Below are positions 44,356 through 53,338 of a stretch of 64,000 bases of DNA, in pieces (the first letter of the stretch is position 1; each line of letters opens with the position of its first letter). This stretch comes from Streptomyces spectabilis (GTDB lineage: Bacteria > Actinomycetota > Actinomycetes > Streptomycetales > Streptomycetaceae). Position numbers and translations under genes: made by a program. The notes under the pieces were generated by a model. That model ran no database searches and was not told the origin of the DNA. It saw only the letters and a program-made list of their open reading frames with translations. Location: contig NZ_CP023690.1 of the NCBI RefSeq assembly GCF_008704795.1, positions 5,652,501-5,716,500 of the forward strand, in the 5' to 3' direction.

Positions 44356-44991
44356 ATGGTCAGGATGAGTGCGGAGGAGCGGCGCGAGAGCGTCATCCGG
44401 GCGGCGATGAGCGAGTTCGCCCGCGGCGGCTATCACGGGACGTCCACCGAGGCGATCGCGAAGCGCGTCGGGGTCTCGCAGCCGTATCTCTTCCGCCTCT
44501 TCCCCGGCAAGAAGGCGATGTTCCTCGCGGCGTCGGCGCGCTGCTGCGAGGAGGTCCGGAAGGTGTTCGAGACCGCGAGCGAGGGGCTCGAAGGCGAAGA
44601 GGCCCTGCACTCCATGGCCCGGGCGTACCAGCGCCTCATCGCGGAGGACCCCGACAAGCTGCACATGCAGCTCCAGACGTACGTGGCCGTGTCCGCCGCC
44701 GAGGAGGCCGGGGACCACGAGTTCGGCGAGATGGTGCGCGCCGGCTGGATGGAGCTGTGGGAGACCGTGCACCTGCCGCTCGGCGCCGACGTGGGCGAGA
44801 CGACGGCCTTCCTGGCCTACGGGATGCTGGTCAACGCCCTGTCGGCCATGGGCTTCCCGCCCGAGCACCGGGTGTGGGAGGGGTTCTACGCATCGGCTCA
44901 GCCTCCGGAGGAGGTCCGAAGGCCCCGGCTCGCGGGGCAGCCGGAGGATGCGCGGCCCGCGGGTCGGCCCCCGGCGGAGCAGCCGCAGTAA
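44356..44991 (+). CDS. TetR-family repressor of the adjacent MFS exporter
   Basis: 211 aa from ATG 44356. The N-terminal HTH is clear: RESVIRAAMSEFARGGYHGTS, IAKRVGVSQPYLFRLFPGKK. The rest is a ligand-binding helical domain with a Pro-rich C-terminal tail of about 35 residues. It is followed by the MFS gene (85 bp). Identical inverted repeats precede both, so it should repress itself and the exporter until a ligand binds. Confidence 0.93.
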   Translation: MVRMSAEERRESVIRAAMSEFARGGYHGTSTEAIAKRVGVSQPYLFRLFPGKKAMFLAASARCCEEVRKVFETASEGLEGEEALHSMARAYQRLIAEDPDKLHMQLQTYVAVSAAEEAGDHEFGEMVRAGWMELWETVHLPLGADVGETTAFLAYGMLVNALSAMGFPPEHRVWEGFYASAQPPEEVRRPRLAGQPEDARPAGRPPAEQPQ

Positions 44992-45032
44992 GAGCGATCG
45001 TCCGGTTCCCGGGCATTTCTCTGTCCGGGAAA

Positions 45033-45052
45033 GTTAGTCATCAATTACTAAC
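45033..45052. promoter_or_regulatory. Operator GTTAGT-N8-ACTAAC, site 2 (MFS gene)
   Basis: GTTAGT (45033-45038) and ACTAAC (45047-45052), spacer 8 nt, 24 bp before the MFS ATG. Arms and spacing equal site 1, strongly suggesting one shared TetR-family ligand. Confidence 0.8.
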
Positions 45053-45076
45053 CAGCACTCAGTATCTGGGGGAGCG

Positions 45077-46507
45077 ATGGAACAGCAAGCAGCACCGCGC
45101 GGGGGATTCGTGTGGGCCCTCGTCATCACCAGCGTCGCCGGGTTCATGGCAGCCCTCGACAACCTCGTCGTCACCACCGCGCTGCCCTCCATCCGCGAGG
45201 ACCTCGGCGGCGGGCTCGAAGACCTGGAATGGACGGTGAGCGCCTACACGCTCACCTTCGCCGTGCTTCTGATGTTCGGCGCGGCCCTGGGGGACCGGTT
45301 CGGGCGCCGCAAGCTCTTCGGCATCGGCCTCGCCGTGTTCACCGGCGCCTCCGCGGCGGCCGCCCTCGCGCCCGGCATCGAGGAGCTGATCGCGGCCCGC
45401 GCGGTGCAGGGCGTCGGGGCGGCCGTCATGATGCCGCTCACCCTGACCCTGCTCACGGCCGCCGTCCCCGCCGCCAAGCGCGGGATGGCGTACGGGATCT
45501 GGGGGGCCGTCAACGGCCTCGCGGTCGCCAGCGGGCCGCTCATCGGCGGCACCCTGACCGAACACGTGTCCTGGCAGTGGATCTTCTGGCTGAACGTTCC
45601 GCTGGGCATCGCCCTGCTGCCCCTCGCCCGCCTCCGCCTCACCGAGTCCCACGGCACCGGCGCCCGGCTCGACGCCGCCGGCACCCTGCTCGCCAGCGGT
45701 GGCCTCTTCGGCATCGTCTACGCCCTGATCCGCGGCAACATCGACGGCTGGGCCAGCGCGCCCGTCCTGACCGGCCTGATCGCGGGCGGCGCACTCCTCG
45801 CCGGATTCGTGCACCACGGCATCCGGAACCCGGCCCCGATGCTGCCCATGCGGCTGTTCCGCAACCGCGCCTTCTCCGCGATCAACGCCGCCAGCCTGCT
45901 GATGTTCGTCGGGATGTTCGGCTCGATCTTCCTGCTCGCCCAGTTCCTCCAGGGCGTGCTCGGCTACTCGCCGACCGAGGCGGGCCTCCGGATGCTGCCC
46001 TGGACCGGCATGCCGATGATCGTCGCGCCCATCGCCGGATACCTCTCCGACCGCATCGGCGGCCGCCCGATCGTCACCGCGGGCCTCGCACTGCAGGCCG
46101 TGGGCCTCGGCTGGTTCGCGCTGATCGTGAGCCCGGACGTGTCGTACGCCGCCCAGCTCCCCGCCCTGATCATCAGCGGGATCGGCATGGCCCTGTTCTT
46201 CGCCCCGGCCGCGAGCCTGGTCATGGCCAGCGTCCGGCCCTCCGAGCAGGGCATCGCCTCCGGGGCGAACAACGCGCTGCGCGAAGTGGGCGGCGCGCTC
46301 GGCATCGCGGTCCTCGCCTCCGTCTTCTCCGCCCAGGGCGGATACGCGTCGCCGTCGGCGTTCGTGGACGGCCTCCAGCCCGCGCTGTGGGTGGGCGCGG
46401 GGGGCGTCGCCCTCGCGGCCGCCGCCGCGGCGCTGCTGCCCCGCCGCCGGCCGGGGCGGACGGACGCCGCCGCTCCGGCGCAGGAGCGGGTGCCGGTCGC
46501 CGCGTGA
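45077..46507 (+). CDS. MFS drug exporter, DHA2 family
   Basis: 476 aa from ATG 45077 with GGGGGAG upstream. Motif C-like and the DHA2 start AALDNLVVTTALPSIREDL, plus motif A FGAALGDRFGRRKLFGIG, are visible. Helices number 14. It likely exports an antibiotic or hydrophobic compound by H+ antiport. The C-terminus is Arg/Pro/Ala-rich. Controlled by the upstream TetR protein. Confidence 0.93.
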   Translation: MEQQAAPRGGFVWALVITSVAGFMAALDNLVVTTALPSIREDLGGGLEDLEWTVSAYTLTFAVLLMFGAALGDRFGRRKLFGIGLAVFTGASAAAALAPGIEELIAARAVQGVGAAVMMPLTLTLLTAAVPAAKRGMAYGIWGAVNGLAVASGPLIGGTLTEHVSWQWIFWLNVPLGIALLPLARLRLTESHGTGARLDAAGTLLASGGLFGIVYALIRGNIDGWASAPVLTGLIAGGALLAGFVHHGIRNPAPMLPMRLFRNRAFSAINAASLLMFVGMFGSIFLLAQFLQGVLGYSPTEAGLRMLPWTGMPMIVAPIAGYLSDRIGGRPIVTAGLALQAVGLGWFALIVSPDVSYAAQLPALIISGIGMALFFAPAASLVMASVRPSEQGIASGANNALREVGGALGIAVLASVFSAQGGYASPSAFVDGLQPALWVGAGGVALAAAAAALLPRRRPGRTDAAAPAQERVPVAA

Positions 46508-46518
46508 GGCCTTCCCCC

Positions 46519-46549
46519 GAACCCACCCGCCCTTCCGGCGGGTGGGTTC
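46519..46549 (+). terminator. MFS gene terminator
   Basis: 13-bp perfect stem, 46519-46531 with 46537-46549, loop cttcc. No T-tract. Confidence 0.8.
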
Positions 46550-46607
46550 CCGCGTCCCGGAGGCCCGGCGCCCGGGGGCCGGAGCGGGCCCGCATACCCT
46601 GGTGTGC

Positions 46608-47663
46608 GTGCAGGTACTTCACGACGCCCCCCTCGCCCCGCTGACCACCTTCCGGCTCGGCGGCCCCGCCACCCGCCTCGTCACCGCGACGTCCGACGCC
46701 GAGGTGGTCGCCGCCGTCCGCGAGGCCGACGCATCCGGTACGCCGCTGCTGCTCATCGGCGGCGGCAGCAACCTGGTCATCGGCGACAAGGGCTTCGCCG
46801 GGACCGCCCTGCGCATCGCCACCACCGGCTTCGCGCTCGACGGCACGACGCTGGAGCTCGCGGCGGGCGAGGTGTGGACGGACGCCGTGGAGAGGACCGT
46901 CGCGGCCGGCCTCGCGGGTGTCGAGTGCCTCGCCGGGATCCCCGGCTCCGCGGGCGCGACGCCGATCCAGAACGTGGGCGCGTACGGCCAGGAGGTCTCC
47001 CAGACGATCACCGAAGTGGTCGCCTACGACCGCAGGACCGACGAGACGGTCACCCTCGGGAACGAGGAGTGCGGATTCTCGTACCGCCACAGCCGCTTCA
47101 AGGCCGACCCCGAGCGCTATGTGGTCCTGCGCGTGCGCTTCGCGCTGGAGGACGCGGACGGCATGAGCGCCCCGATCAGATACGCGGAGACGGCCCGCAC
47201 GCTCGGTGTCGAGGTCGGCGAACGCGTCCCGGCGGCCGTCGCCCGCGAGACCGTCCTGAAGCTGCGCGCCGGGAAGGGCATGGTGCTCGACGCCGAGGAC
47301 CACGACAGCTGGTCGGCCGGGTCGTTCTTCACCAACCCGATCCTCACCGACGAGGAGTTCGCCGCCTTCCACGCGCGCGTGGCCGACCGGCTCGGCCCGG
47401 ACGTCACGCCGCCCGCGTTCCCCGCGGGCGACGGCCGGGTGAAGACCTCCGCCGCCTGGCTCATCGACAGGGCCGGGTTCCCCAAGGGCTACGGCCAGGG
47501 CCCCGCCCGCATCTCCACCAAGCACACGCTGGCCCTCACCAACCGCGGCGGCGCCACCACGGACGACCTGCTCGCCCTGGCGCGCGAGGTCGTCGCGGGC
47601 GTACGGGACGCCTTCGGGGTCACGCTCGTCAACGAGCCGGTGACGGTGGGCGTCAGCCTGTAG
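46608..47663 (+). CDS. murB: UDP-N-acetylenolpyruvylglucosamine reductase
   Basis: 351 aa from GTG 46608; GTG 46602 is an alternative two codons upstream. A TACCCT -10-like hexamer ends only 8 bp before the start, so the message may be leaderless. The FAD-binding PCMH region includes PLLLIGGGSNLVI and CLAGIPGSAGATPIQNVGAYG. The catalytic serine is in WSAGSFFTNPIL. It makes UDP-MurNAc in peptidoglycan synthesis using NADPH. Length is the family's type-I norm. It converges with the next gene over a hairpin. Confidence 0.95.
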   Translation: MQVLHDAPLAPLTTFRLGGPATRLVTATSDAEVVAAVREADASGTPLLLIGGGSNLVIGDKGFAGTALRIATTGFALDGTTLELAAGEVWTDAVERTVAAGLAGVECLAGIPGSAGATPIQNVGAYGQEVSQTITEVVAYDRRTDETVTLGNEECGFSYRHSRFKADPERYVVLRVRFALEDADGMSAPIRYAETARTLGVEVGERVPAAVARETVLKLRAGKGMVLDAEDHDSWSAGSFFTNPILTDEEFAAFHARVADRLGPDVTPPAFPAGDGRVKTSAAWLIDRAGFPKGYGQGPARISTKHTLALTNRGGATTDDLLALAREVVAGVRDAFGVTLVNEPVTVGVSL

Positions 47664-47672
47664 CGCCCCCCC

Positions 47673-47695
47673 CGGCGGGCCCCAGGGGCCCACCG
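47673..47695. terminator. Shared terminator, murB / NAD-binding gene
   Basis: cggcgggcccc (47673-47683) pairs with ggggcccaccg (47685-47695) with one wobble. The single-base spacer means the innermost pairs open into the loop. It lies between convergent genes. Confidence 0.65.
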
Positions 47696-47699
47696 GCGT

Positions 47700-48338
47700 T
47701 CAGTACGCGACGCCCACGCCCTGCTTCACCGTCGCCGGGTCGTCGATCATCGTCAGCATGGCGTGCGCCACGTCGGCCCGGCCGATCTGCCGCGCGCTGC
47801 GCGGATTGTGCCCGACAGCCGTCCGGTACGTGCCCGTCAGCGGCTGGTCGAGGAGGCGCGGCGGACGTACGGACGTCCAGTCCGTCGCGCTGCGCGCCAG
47901 CTCGCCCTCCATGGCGCGCAGATCCGCGTACACCGCCTTGAAGACCCTGCTCACCACGGCCATCGTGGCGCGGTCGAGGAGCGGATCGCGCTCCGCCGCC
48001 CGGCCCAGCGGTGCCGCGCTCACCAGCAGCAGGCGGCGCACACCCACCGCCTCCATGGCGCGCAGCACGGGCACGGTCAGGCGCGTGGCGATGCCCGCAC
48101 GCGCGTCCGCGTTTCCGCGCGCCCCCAGACCGGAGAGCACCGCGTCCCGGCCCGCCACGGCCCCGCGCAGCTCCCTCGCGTCCGTGAGGTCGGACCGGAC
48201 CACCTCCAGGCGGTCCCCGGCCGCCGTGAGGCGCGCCGGATCGCGCACCACCGCCGTGACCTCGTGCCCCGCCGCGAGGCCCTGCCGGACGATCTCCCCG
48301 CCGATGCCGCCGCTCGCCCCGAACACCGTGATCCTCAT
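47700..48338 (-). CDS. NAD(P)-binding SDR-like protein, flavin-reductase/NmrA-type
   Basis: 212 aa. The N-terminus MRITVFGASGGIGGEIVRQGL is the dinucleotide-binding fold; RRLLLVSAAPLG, DWTSVRPPRLLDQPLTGTYR and IGRADVAHAMLTMIDD resemble biliverdin-reductase-B-like/NmrA enzymes. It should be a NADPH-dependent reductase. It is divergent from a TetR/AcrR gene with two inverted repeats between them, so it is probably its repressed target. Confidence 0.85.
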   Translation of the reverse strand: MRITVFGASGGIGGEIVRQGLAAGHEVTAVVRDPARLTAAGDRLEVVRSDLTDARELRGAVAGRDAVLSGLGARGNADARAGIATRLTVPVLRAMEAVGVRRLLLVSAAPLGRAAERDPLLDRATMAVVSRVFKAVYADLRAMEGELARSATDWTSVRPPRLLDQPLTGTYRTAVGHNPRSARQIGRADVAHAMLTMIDDPATVKQGVGVAY

Positions 48339-48352
48339 CGCGCCCTCCAGGT

Positions 48353-48395
48353 GGGTAAGTATTCACTCACCACTAGGGTGAGTATGTACTCACCC
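48353..48395. promoter_or_regulatory. Double operator between NAD-binding gene and TetR gene
   Basis: A perfect 9-bp inverted repeat GGGTGAGTA-TG-TACTCACCC (48376-48395) and a weaker copy GGGTAAGTA-TT-CACTCACCA (48353-48372) lie end to end in the 83-bp divergent region. They are strong TetR-family operator candidates. Confidence 0.8.
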
Positions 48396-48421
48396 TCTCG
48401 TCAAGCCCGGTAGGACGGTTC

Positions 48422-49033
48422 ATGGAACAGCAGGCACGGCAACGGCCCACGCGCGAACGCATCCTCGACGCGGCCCACGAGCTCATGGTCACGCTCGGCC
48501 TCGCCCGGGCCACCACCAAGGAGATCGCGAAGGCCGCGGGCTGCTCGGAGGCCGCGCTCTACAAGCACTTCGCGAGCAAGGAGGACCTGTTCGTCGATGT
48601 CCTCCAGGAGCGGCTGCCCCGCCTCGGCCCCCTCCTGCGCCGCCTCATCGAAGAGCCGGGGGAGCGCACCGTCGAGCAGAACCTCACCGAGATCGCCGTC
48701 CTGGCCTGCGAGTTCTACGCACAGAGCTTCCCGGTCGCCGCCTCCTTGTACGCGGAGACGAAGCTCAAGCGCCGCCACGACGACGCCATGCGCGAGCGCG
48801 GCATGGGCCCTCACATGCCCATCGAGGCCCTGGACGCCTATCTGCGCGCCGAGCGCGACGCGGGCCGCATCGCCCCCGACGCCGACACCTTCGCCGCGGC
48901 CTCGCTCCTCCTGGGCGCCTGCGCCCAGCGCGCCTTCGCCTACGACGCCACGGTCGGCAAGCGGCCCCCGCGGCCCGTCGACGCCTTCGCCGCGGGCCTC
49001 GCCCGCACGCTCCTCGCCGGCGTCAGCCGCTGA
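48422..49033 (+). CDS. TetR/AcrR-family regulator
   Basis: 203 aa from ATG 48422. HTH helices: RERILDAAHELMVTLGLARAT and IAKAAGCSEAALYKHFASKED. The effector domain has no clear relative. It should bind the two inverted repeats immediately upstream and repress itself and the divergent NAD-binding gene. Its last 11 bp overlap the adenosine-deaminase 3' end on the opposite strand. Confidence 0.93.
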   Translation: MEQQARQRPTRERILDAAHELMVTLGLARATTKEIAKAAGCSEAALYKHFASKEDLFVDVLQERLPRLGPLLRRLIEEPGERTVEQNLTEIAVLACEFYAQSFPVAASLYAETKLKRRHDDAMRERGMGPHMPIEALDAYLRAERDAGRIAPDADTFAAASLLLGACAQRAFAYDATVGKRPPRPVDAFAAGLARTLLAGVSR

Positions 49034-50042
49034 TCCACCCGTCGATCCCGGCGAGCAGCTTCTCCTGTAGGCCGGCGGGGGCGGCCGAGCCGCGCACCGA
49101 CTGCCGGGCGAGCTCGGCCAGTTCGGCGTCGGTGAAGCCGTGGTGGTGCCGCGCGATCTCGTACTGCGCGGCGAGCCGCGAGCCGAACAGGAGCGGGTCG
49201 TCGGCCCCGAGCGCCATCGGCACCCCGGCGTCGTACAGCGTGCGCAGGGGCACGTCCTCGGGCTTCTCGTAGACACCGAGCGCCACGTTCGACGCCGGGC
49301 ACACCTCGCAGGTCACGCCCCGTTCGGCGAGCTTCTTCAGGAGCCGCGGGTCCTCGGCGGCGCGCACGCCGTGGCCGATGCGCCGGGCGTGCAGGTCGTC
49401 CAGGCAGTCGCGCACCGAGGAGGGGCCCGTCAGTTCGCCGCCGTGCGGGGCCGCGAGGAGGCCGCCCTCCCGCGCGATGGCGAAGGCCCGGTCGAAGTCC
49501 CGCGCCATGCCGCGCCGCTCGTCGTTCGACAGGCCGAAGCCGACGATGCCGCGGTCGGCGTACCGGACCGCGAGCCGGGCGAGCGTGCGCGCGTCCAGCG
49601 GGTGCTTCATGCGGTTCGCGGCGACCAGGACGCGCATGCCGAGGCCGGTCTCGCGCGAGGCGCTGTCGACGGCGTCCAGGATGACTTCCAGGGCGGGGAT
49701 GAGCCCGCCGAGCCGGGGAGCGTACGACGTCGGGTCGACCTGGATCTCCAGCCAACCGGAACCGTCCCGGAGGTCCTCCTGCGCGGCCTCCCGCACCAGC
49801 CGCTGGATGTCCTCCGGCTCGCGCAGACAGGACCGCGCGATGTCGTAGAGCCGCTGGAAGCGGAACCAGCCGCGCTCGTCGGTGGCGCGCAGCTTCGGCG
49901 GGGTCCCGCTGGTCAGCGCGGCCGGCAGGTGGACGCCGTACTTGTCCGCGAGCTCCAGGAGTGTGGAGGGCCGCATCGACCCGGTGAAGTGCAGGTGCAG
50001 ATGGGCTTTGGGCAGCTCGCTGACGTCTCGTACACGCTCCAT
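49023..50042 (-). CDS. add: Adenosine deaminase
   Basis: 339 aa from ATG 50042; the frame opens to 50231 but the extra residues do not fit. Zinc and catalytic motifs in order: HLHLHFTGSMRP (HxH), APHGGELTG (His and Glu), RIGHGVRA and ALGADDPLLF. The GLxxDE segment is GLSNDERRG. It deaminates adenosine or deoxyadenosine to inosine. Convergent overlap of 11 bp with the TetR gene. Confidence 0.9.
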   Translation of the reverse strand: MERVRDVSELPKAHLHLHFTGSMRPSTLLELADKYGVHLPAALTSGTPPKLRATDERGWFRFQRLYDIARSCLREPEDIQRLVREAAQEDLRDGSGWLEIQVDPTSYAPRLGGLIPALEVILDAVDSASRETGLGMRVLVAANRMKHPLDARTLARLAVRYADRGIVGFGLSNDERRGMARDFDRAFAIAREGGLLAAPHGGELTGPSSVRDCLDDLHARRIGHGVRAAEDPRLLKKLAERGVTCEVCPASNVALGVYEKPEDVPLRTLYDAGVPMALGADDPLLFGSRLAAQYEIARHHHGFTDAELAELARQSVRGSAAPAGLQEKLLAGIDGWISG

Positions 50043-50117
50043 TCCAGGATCTTGCCGTACGCACCCCCGGTCCCGGTAGCCGCTTTTTCCCACGAGGTAC
50101 GCCACCGAACGAAGAAA

Positions 50118-50151
50118 CGGACCCAGCGCACCATGTGGTGCACTGGGTCCG
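50118..50151 (-). terminator. Terminator-like hairpin after the aminotransferase gene
   Basis: Arms 50118-50133 and 50136-50151 pair with one mismatch; the central bases must form the loop. It is 16 bp from the aminotransferase stop (reading leftward) and precedes the adenosine deaminase gene. Confidence 0.7.
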
Positions 50152-50166
50152 CCGCACGCGGGTGCC

Positions 50167-51393
50167 TCAGTCGCGGGCCTCCGCCAGCAGCTTCTGGATC
50201 CGCGAGACGCCCTCGACGAGGTCCTCGTCACCCAGGGCGTACGACAGGCGCAGATAGCCCGGCGTGCCGAAGGCCTCGCCCGGGACGACCGCGACCTCGA
50301 CCTCGTCGAGGATCAGCGCGGCCAGCTCGACGCTGTCCTGCGGGCGCTTGCCGCGGATCTCCTTGCCGATGAGGCCCTTCACCGACGGGTACGCGTAGAA
50401 GGCGCCCTCGGGCTCGGGGCAGAGGACGCCGTCGATCTCGTTCAGCATCCGCACGATCGTCTTGCGGCGGCGGTCGAAGGCCTCGCGCATCTTCTCGACG
50501 GCCGTCAGATCGCCGGAGACGGCGGCGATGGCGGCGGCCTGCGCGACGTTGGAGACGTTGGAGGTGGCGTGCGACTGGAGGTTCGTCGCGGCCTTCACCA
50601 CGTCCTTCGGGCCGATGATCCACCCCACGCGCCAGCCGGTCATCGCGTACGTCTTCGCGACGCCGTTCACCACGATGCACTTGTCGCGCAGCTCGGGCAG
50701 CAGGGCGGGCAGGGACGTGAACTCCGCGTCCCCGTAGACCAGGTGCTCGTAGATCTCGTCGGTCAGGACCCACAGGCCGTGCTCGTGCGCCCAGCGGCCG
50801 ATGGCCTCCGCGTCCTCGCGGCTGTAGACCGCGCCCGTCGGGTTCGACGGCGACACGAAGAGGACGACCTTGGTCTTCTCCGTGCGGGCGGCTTCAAGCT
50901 GCTCGACCGAGACGCGGTAGCCGGTGGTCTCGTCGGCGACGACGTCGACCGGGACGCCGCCCGCGAGACGGATCGACTCCGGGTACGTCGTCCAGTACGG
51001 CGCCGGGACGATGACCTCGTCGCCCGGGTCGAGGATCGCGGCGAAGGCCTCGTAGATGGCCTGCTTGCCGCCGTTGGTGACCAGGATCTGGGAGACCTCG
51101 GGCTCGTAGCCGGAGTCGCGCAGCGTCTTCGCGGCGATCGCGGCCTTCAGCTCGGGCAGGCCGCCCGCCGGGGTGTACCGGTGGTACTTCGGGTTCTTGC
51201 AGGCCTCGACGGCCGCCTCGACGATGTAGTCCGGGGTCGGGAAGTCGGGCTCGCCCGCGCCGAAACCGATCACCGGGCGCCCGGCGGCCTTGAGGGCCTT
51301 GGCCTTGGCGTCGACGGCGAGGGTCGCGGACTCGGAGATCGCGCCGATGCGGGCGGAGACCCGGCGCTCGGTGGGTGGAGTGACAGCGCTCAT
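50167..51393 (-). CDS. aspC: Class I pyridoxal-phosphate aminotransferase (aspartate aminotransferase type)
   Basis: 408 aa from ATG 51393; the frame opens to 51429. The PLP lysine is K247 in [56 protein letters not shown] and [16 protein letters not shown] match type-Ib aspartate aminotransferases, including those that also handle prephenate. It transfers the amino group from aspartate to 2-oxoglutarate. Expected in the cytosol as a dimer. Divergent from tRNA-Trp and secE. Confidence 0.92.
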   Translation of the reverse strand: MSAVTPPTERRVSARIGAISESATLAVDAKAKALKAAGRPVIGFGAGEPDFPTPDYIVEAAVEACKNPKYHRYTPAGGLPELKAAIAAKTLRDSGYEPEVSQILVTNGGKQAIYEAFAAILDPGDEVIVPAPYWTTYPESIRLAGGVPVDVVADETTGYRVSVEQLEAARTEKTKVVLFVSPSNPTGAVYSREDAEAIGRWAHEHGLWVLTDEIYEHLVYGDAEFTSLPALLPELRDKCIVVNGVAKTYAMTGWRVGWIIGPKDVVKAATNLQSHATSNVSNVAQAAAIAAVSGDLTAVEKMREAFDRRRKTIVRMLNEIDGVLCPEPEGAFYAYPSVKGLIGKEIRGKRPQDSVELAALILDEVEVAVVPGEAFGTPGYLRLSYALGDEDLVEGVSRIQKLLAEARD

Positions 51394-51483
51394 GCGCCCA
51401 TCGTTCCAGACCTCGCGGGGCCCGGGCACACGGGTTTGCCGGACCCGTGATCACCTCCGGATCGACCGGCGGGACCCGAGCTG

Positions 51484-51513
51484 TTCGACGGGGCGCTCCG
51501 GACCACGTACACT
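51484..51513 (+). promoter_or_regulatory. Candidate promoter upstream of tRNA-Trp / secE
   Basis: TTCGAC (51484-51489), 18-bp spacer, TACACT (51508-51513). It is the best -35/-10 pair before the tRNA, but the tRNA is 82 bp further on, so a second promoter nearer may exist. Confidence 0.4.
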
Positions 51514-51595
51514 CACTCGTCGTTGGCCCTCACCGGCCGCTCCTTCCACCGCACTCCGTGCACAGGGTCGGATGCGGTAGGTTGGGGGAAATCAA

Positions 51596-51668
51596 AGGGT
51601 CGTAGCTCAATTGGTAGAGCACTGGTCTCCAAAACCAGCGGTTGGGGGTTCAAGTCCCTCCGGCCCTG
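51596..51668 (+). tRNA. tRNA-Trp (CCA)
   Basis: 73 nt. Acceptor AGGGTCG (51596-51602) pairs with CGGCCCT (51661-51667) with one G-T. Anticodon CCA is at 51629-51631 in ctCCAaa. T arm GGGGG-TTCAAGT-CCCTC. Discriminator G. No encoded CCA. It precedes secE, as trpT does in many actinobacteria. Confidence 0.95.
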
Positions 51669-51775
51669 CTACACACACCTTCGCCAGGATGTGTGCGCAT
51701 GTACGTACTGCAATGCACCGCCGTGCGGCTCAACCGGGCGCGGCACGGCCACGACCCGGAATCAGGTGAGGACGA

Positions 51776-52063
51776 GTGACGGACGCCGTGGGCTCCATCG
51801 ACATGCCTGATGCCCAGGACGAGGCGCCGGAGTCCCAGAAGAAGGCCCGCAAGGGCGGCAAGCGCGGCAAGAAGGGCCCCCTGGGCCGTCTCGCGCTCTT
51901 CTACCGCCAGATCGTCGCCGAGCTCCGCAAGGTCGTCTGGCCCACCCGGAACCAGCTCACGACGTACACCACCGTCGTGATCGTCTTCGTCGTCATCATG
52001 ATCGGTCTCGTGACCGTGATTGACTACGGCTTCAGCCACCTCATCAAGTACATCTTCGGCTAG
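51776..52063 (+). CDS. secE: Protein translocase subunit SecE
   Basis: 95 aa from GTG 51776. One transmembrane helix ([21 protein letters not shown]) follows the conserved [18 protein letters not shown]. The N-terminal 35 residues are basic ([13 protein letters not shown]). It stabilises SecY in the general export pore. It is immediately upstream of nusG, the classic pair. Confidence 0.95.
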   Translation: MTDAVGSIDMPDAQDEAPESQKKARKGGKRGKKGPLGRLALFYRQIVAELRKVVWPTRNQLTTYTTVVIVFVVIMIGLVTVIDYGFSHLIKYIFG

Positions 52064-52070
52064 GCCGAAA

Positions 52071-52102
52071 GCGAAGGGCGCCGTGCCAGGCGCCCCTTTC
52101 GC
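52071..52102 (+). other. Hairpin between secE and nusG
   Basis: gcgaagggcgcc (52071-52082) pairs with ggcgcccctttcgc (52089-52102), with a small bulge. It is 8 bp after the secE stop. As the T run is short and nusG follows closely, it is probably a partial terminator or processing site. Confidence 0.5.
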
Positions 52103-52140
52103 GCGTTCCACCCCCTTGTATCCAGGAAGAAGCAGCCACC

Positions 52141-53052
52141 GTGTCTGACCCGAACCTGAACGACGCCATCGAGTCGGCGGAGTCCGTGGAGGACCAGATC
52201 GACATCGTCGAGGCGGCGGACGCCGTGGACCCGGACGAGGTCGAGGCTGCCGACGCCGCCGCCGGTGAGGCTGCCGAAGAGGCCGCTGTGCACGAGGACG
52301 ACGAGGCCGAGGCCGTCGCGGAGACCGACGAGGACGCCGCTGCCGCCGAGCTCGTCGAGGACGACGCCGAGGAAGAGACCGAGGCCGAGGCTGAGATCGA
52401 CGCCGAGGTCGAGGAGGCGGAGCCCGCCGCGCCCGTCGATCCCGTCGCCGCCCTCCGTGACGAGCTGCGCGGTCTGCCCGGCGAGTGGTACGTCATCCAC
52501 ACCTACGCCGGTTACGAGAACCGCGTGAAGACCAACCTCGAGCAGCGCGCCGTCTCGCTGAACGTCGAGGACTACATCTTCCAGGCCGAGGTGCCCCAGG
52601 AAGAGGTCGTCCAGATCAAGAACGGCGACCGCAAGACGATCCGCCAGAACAAGCTCCCCGGCTACGTCCTGGTCCGCATGGACCTGACGAACGAGTCCTG
52701 GGGCGTCGTCCGCAACACCCCCGGCGTCACCGGCTTCGTGGGCAACGCCTACGACCCGTACCCGCTGACCCTGGACGAGATCGTCAAGATGCTCGCCCCG
52801 GAGGCCGAGGAGAAGGCCGCCCGCGAGGCCGCCGAGGCCGAGGGCAAGCCCGCTCCGGCCCGCAAGGTCACCGTCGAGGTCCTGGACTTCGAGGTCGGCG
52901 ACTCGGTCACCGTCACCGACGGCCCGTTCGCCACGCTCCAGGCGACCATCAACGAGATCAACGCCGACTCGAAGAAGGTCAAGGGCCTCGTCGAGATCTT
53001 CGGCCGCGAGACCCCGGTCGAGCTCAGCTTCGACCAGATCCAGAAGAACTGA
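52141..53052 (+). CDS. nusG: Transcription antitermination factor NusG
   Basis: 303 aa from GTG 52141, with a GGAAGAAG ribosome site. Residues 1-100 are an acidic Ala/Glu/Asp-rich extension typical of actinobacterial NusG; the NGN domain starts at [18 protein letters not shown], and KOW is [17 protein letters not shown] near the C-terminus. It couples RNA polymerase to the ribosome and Rho. The terminator at 53070-53109 ends the unit. Confidence 0.96.
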   Translation: MSDPNLNDAIESAESVEDQIDIVEAADAVDPDEVEAADAAAGEAAEEAAVHEDDEAEAVAETDEDAAAAELVEDDAEEETEAEAEIDAEVEEAEPAAPVDPVAALRDELRGLPGEWYVIHTYAGYENRVKTNLEQRAVSLNVEDYIFQAEVPQEEVVQIKNGDRKTIRQNKLPGYVLVRMDLTNESWGVVRNTPGVTGFVGNAYDPYPLTLDEIVKMLAPEAEEKAAREAAEAEGKPAPARKVTVEVLDFEVGDSVTVTDGPFATLQATINEINADSKKVKGLVEIFGRETPVELSFDQIQKN

Positions 53053-53069
53053 CGCGACGCTCTTCCGAC

Positions 53070-53109
53070 AGGGCCCCCGACCAGCGGTCTTCCGCAGGTC
53101 GGGGGCCCT
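53070..53109 (+). terminator. secE-nusG terminator
   Basis: agggcccccgacc (53070-53082) pairs perfectly with 53097-53109, 13 bp, 14-nt loop. Confidence 0.8.
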
Positions 53110-53338
53110 GTCGCATGCCCGGCCGCACCCCTGTGCGGAGCAAATGTGTTCCGCACCACAACCATCCGGCGGGTCGGGCCGTCTGACCTGATAGACGGAA
53201 CCGCCCGGCCCTCCCGCCGCTCTCCACGACTCACCACCCACGCCCAAGGGGATTTCTGCACCCCTGGCGCGGCGATTTGTGGTGCTCTGCTGCGGTATGG
53301 CCGGATGGGCTCACTCACCACGAGCAAGGGGACACCTC

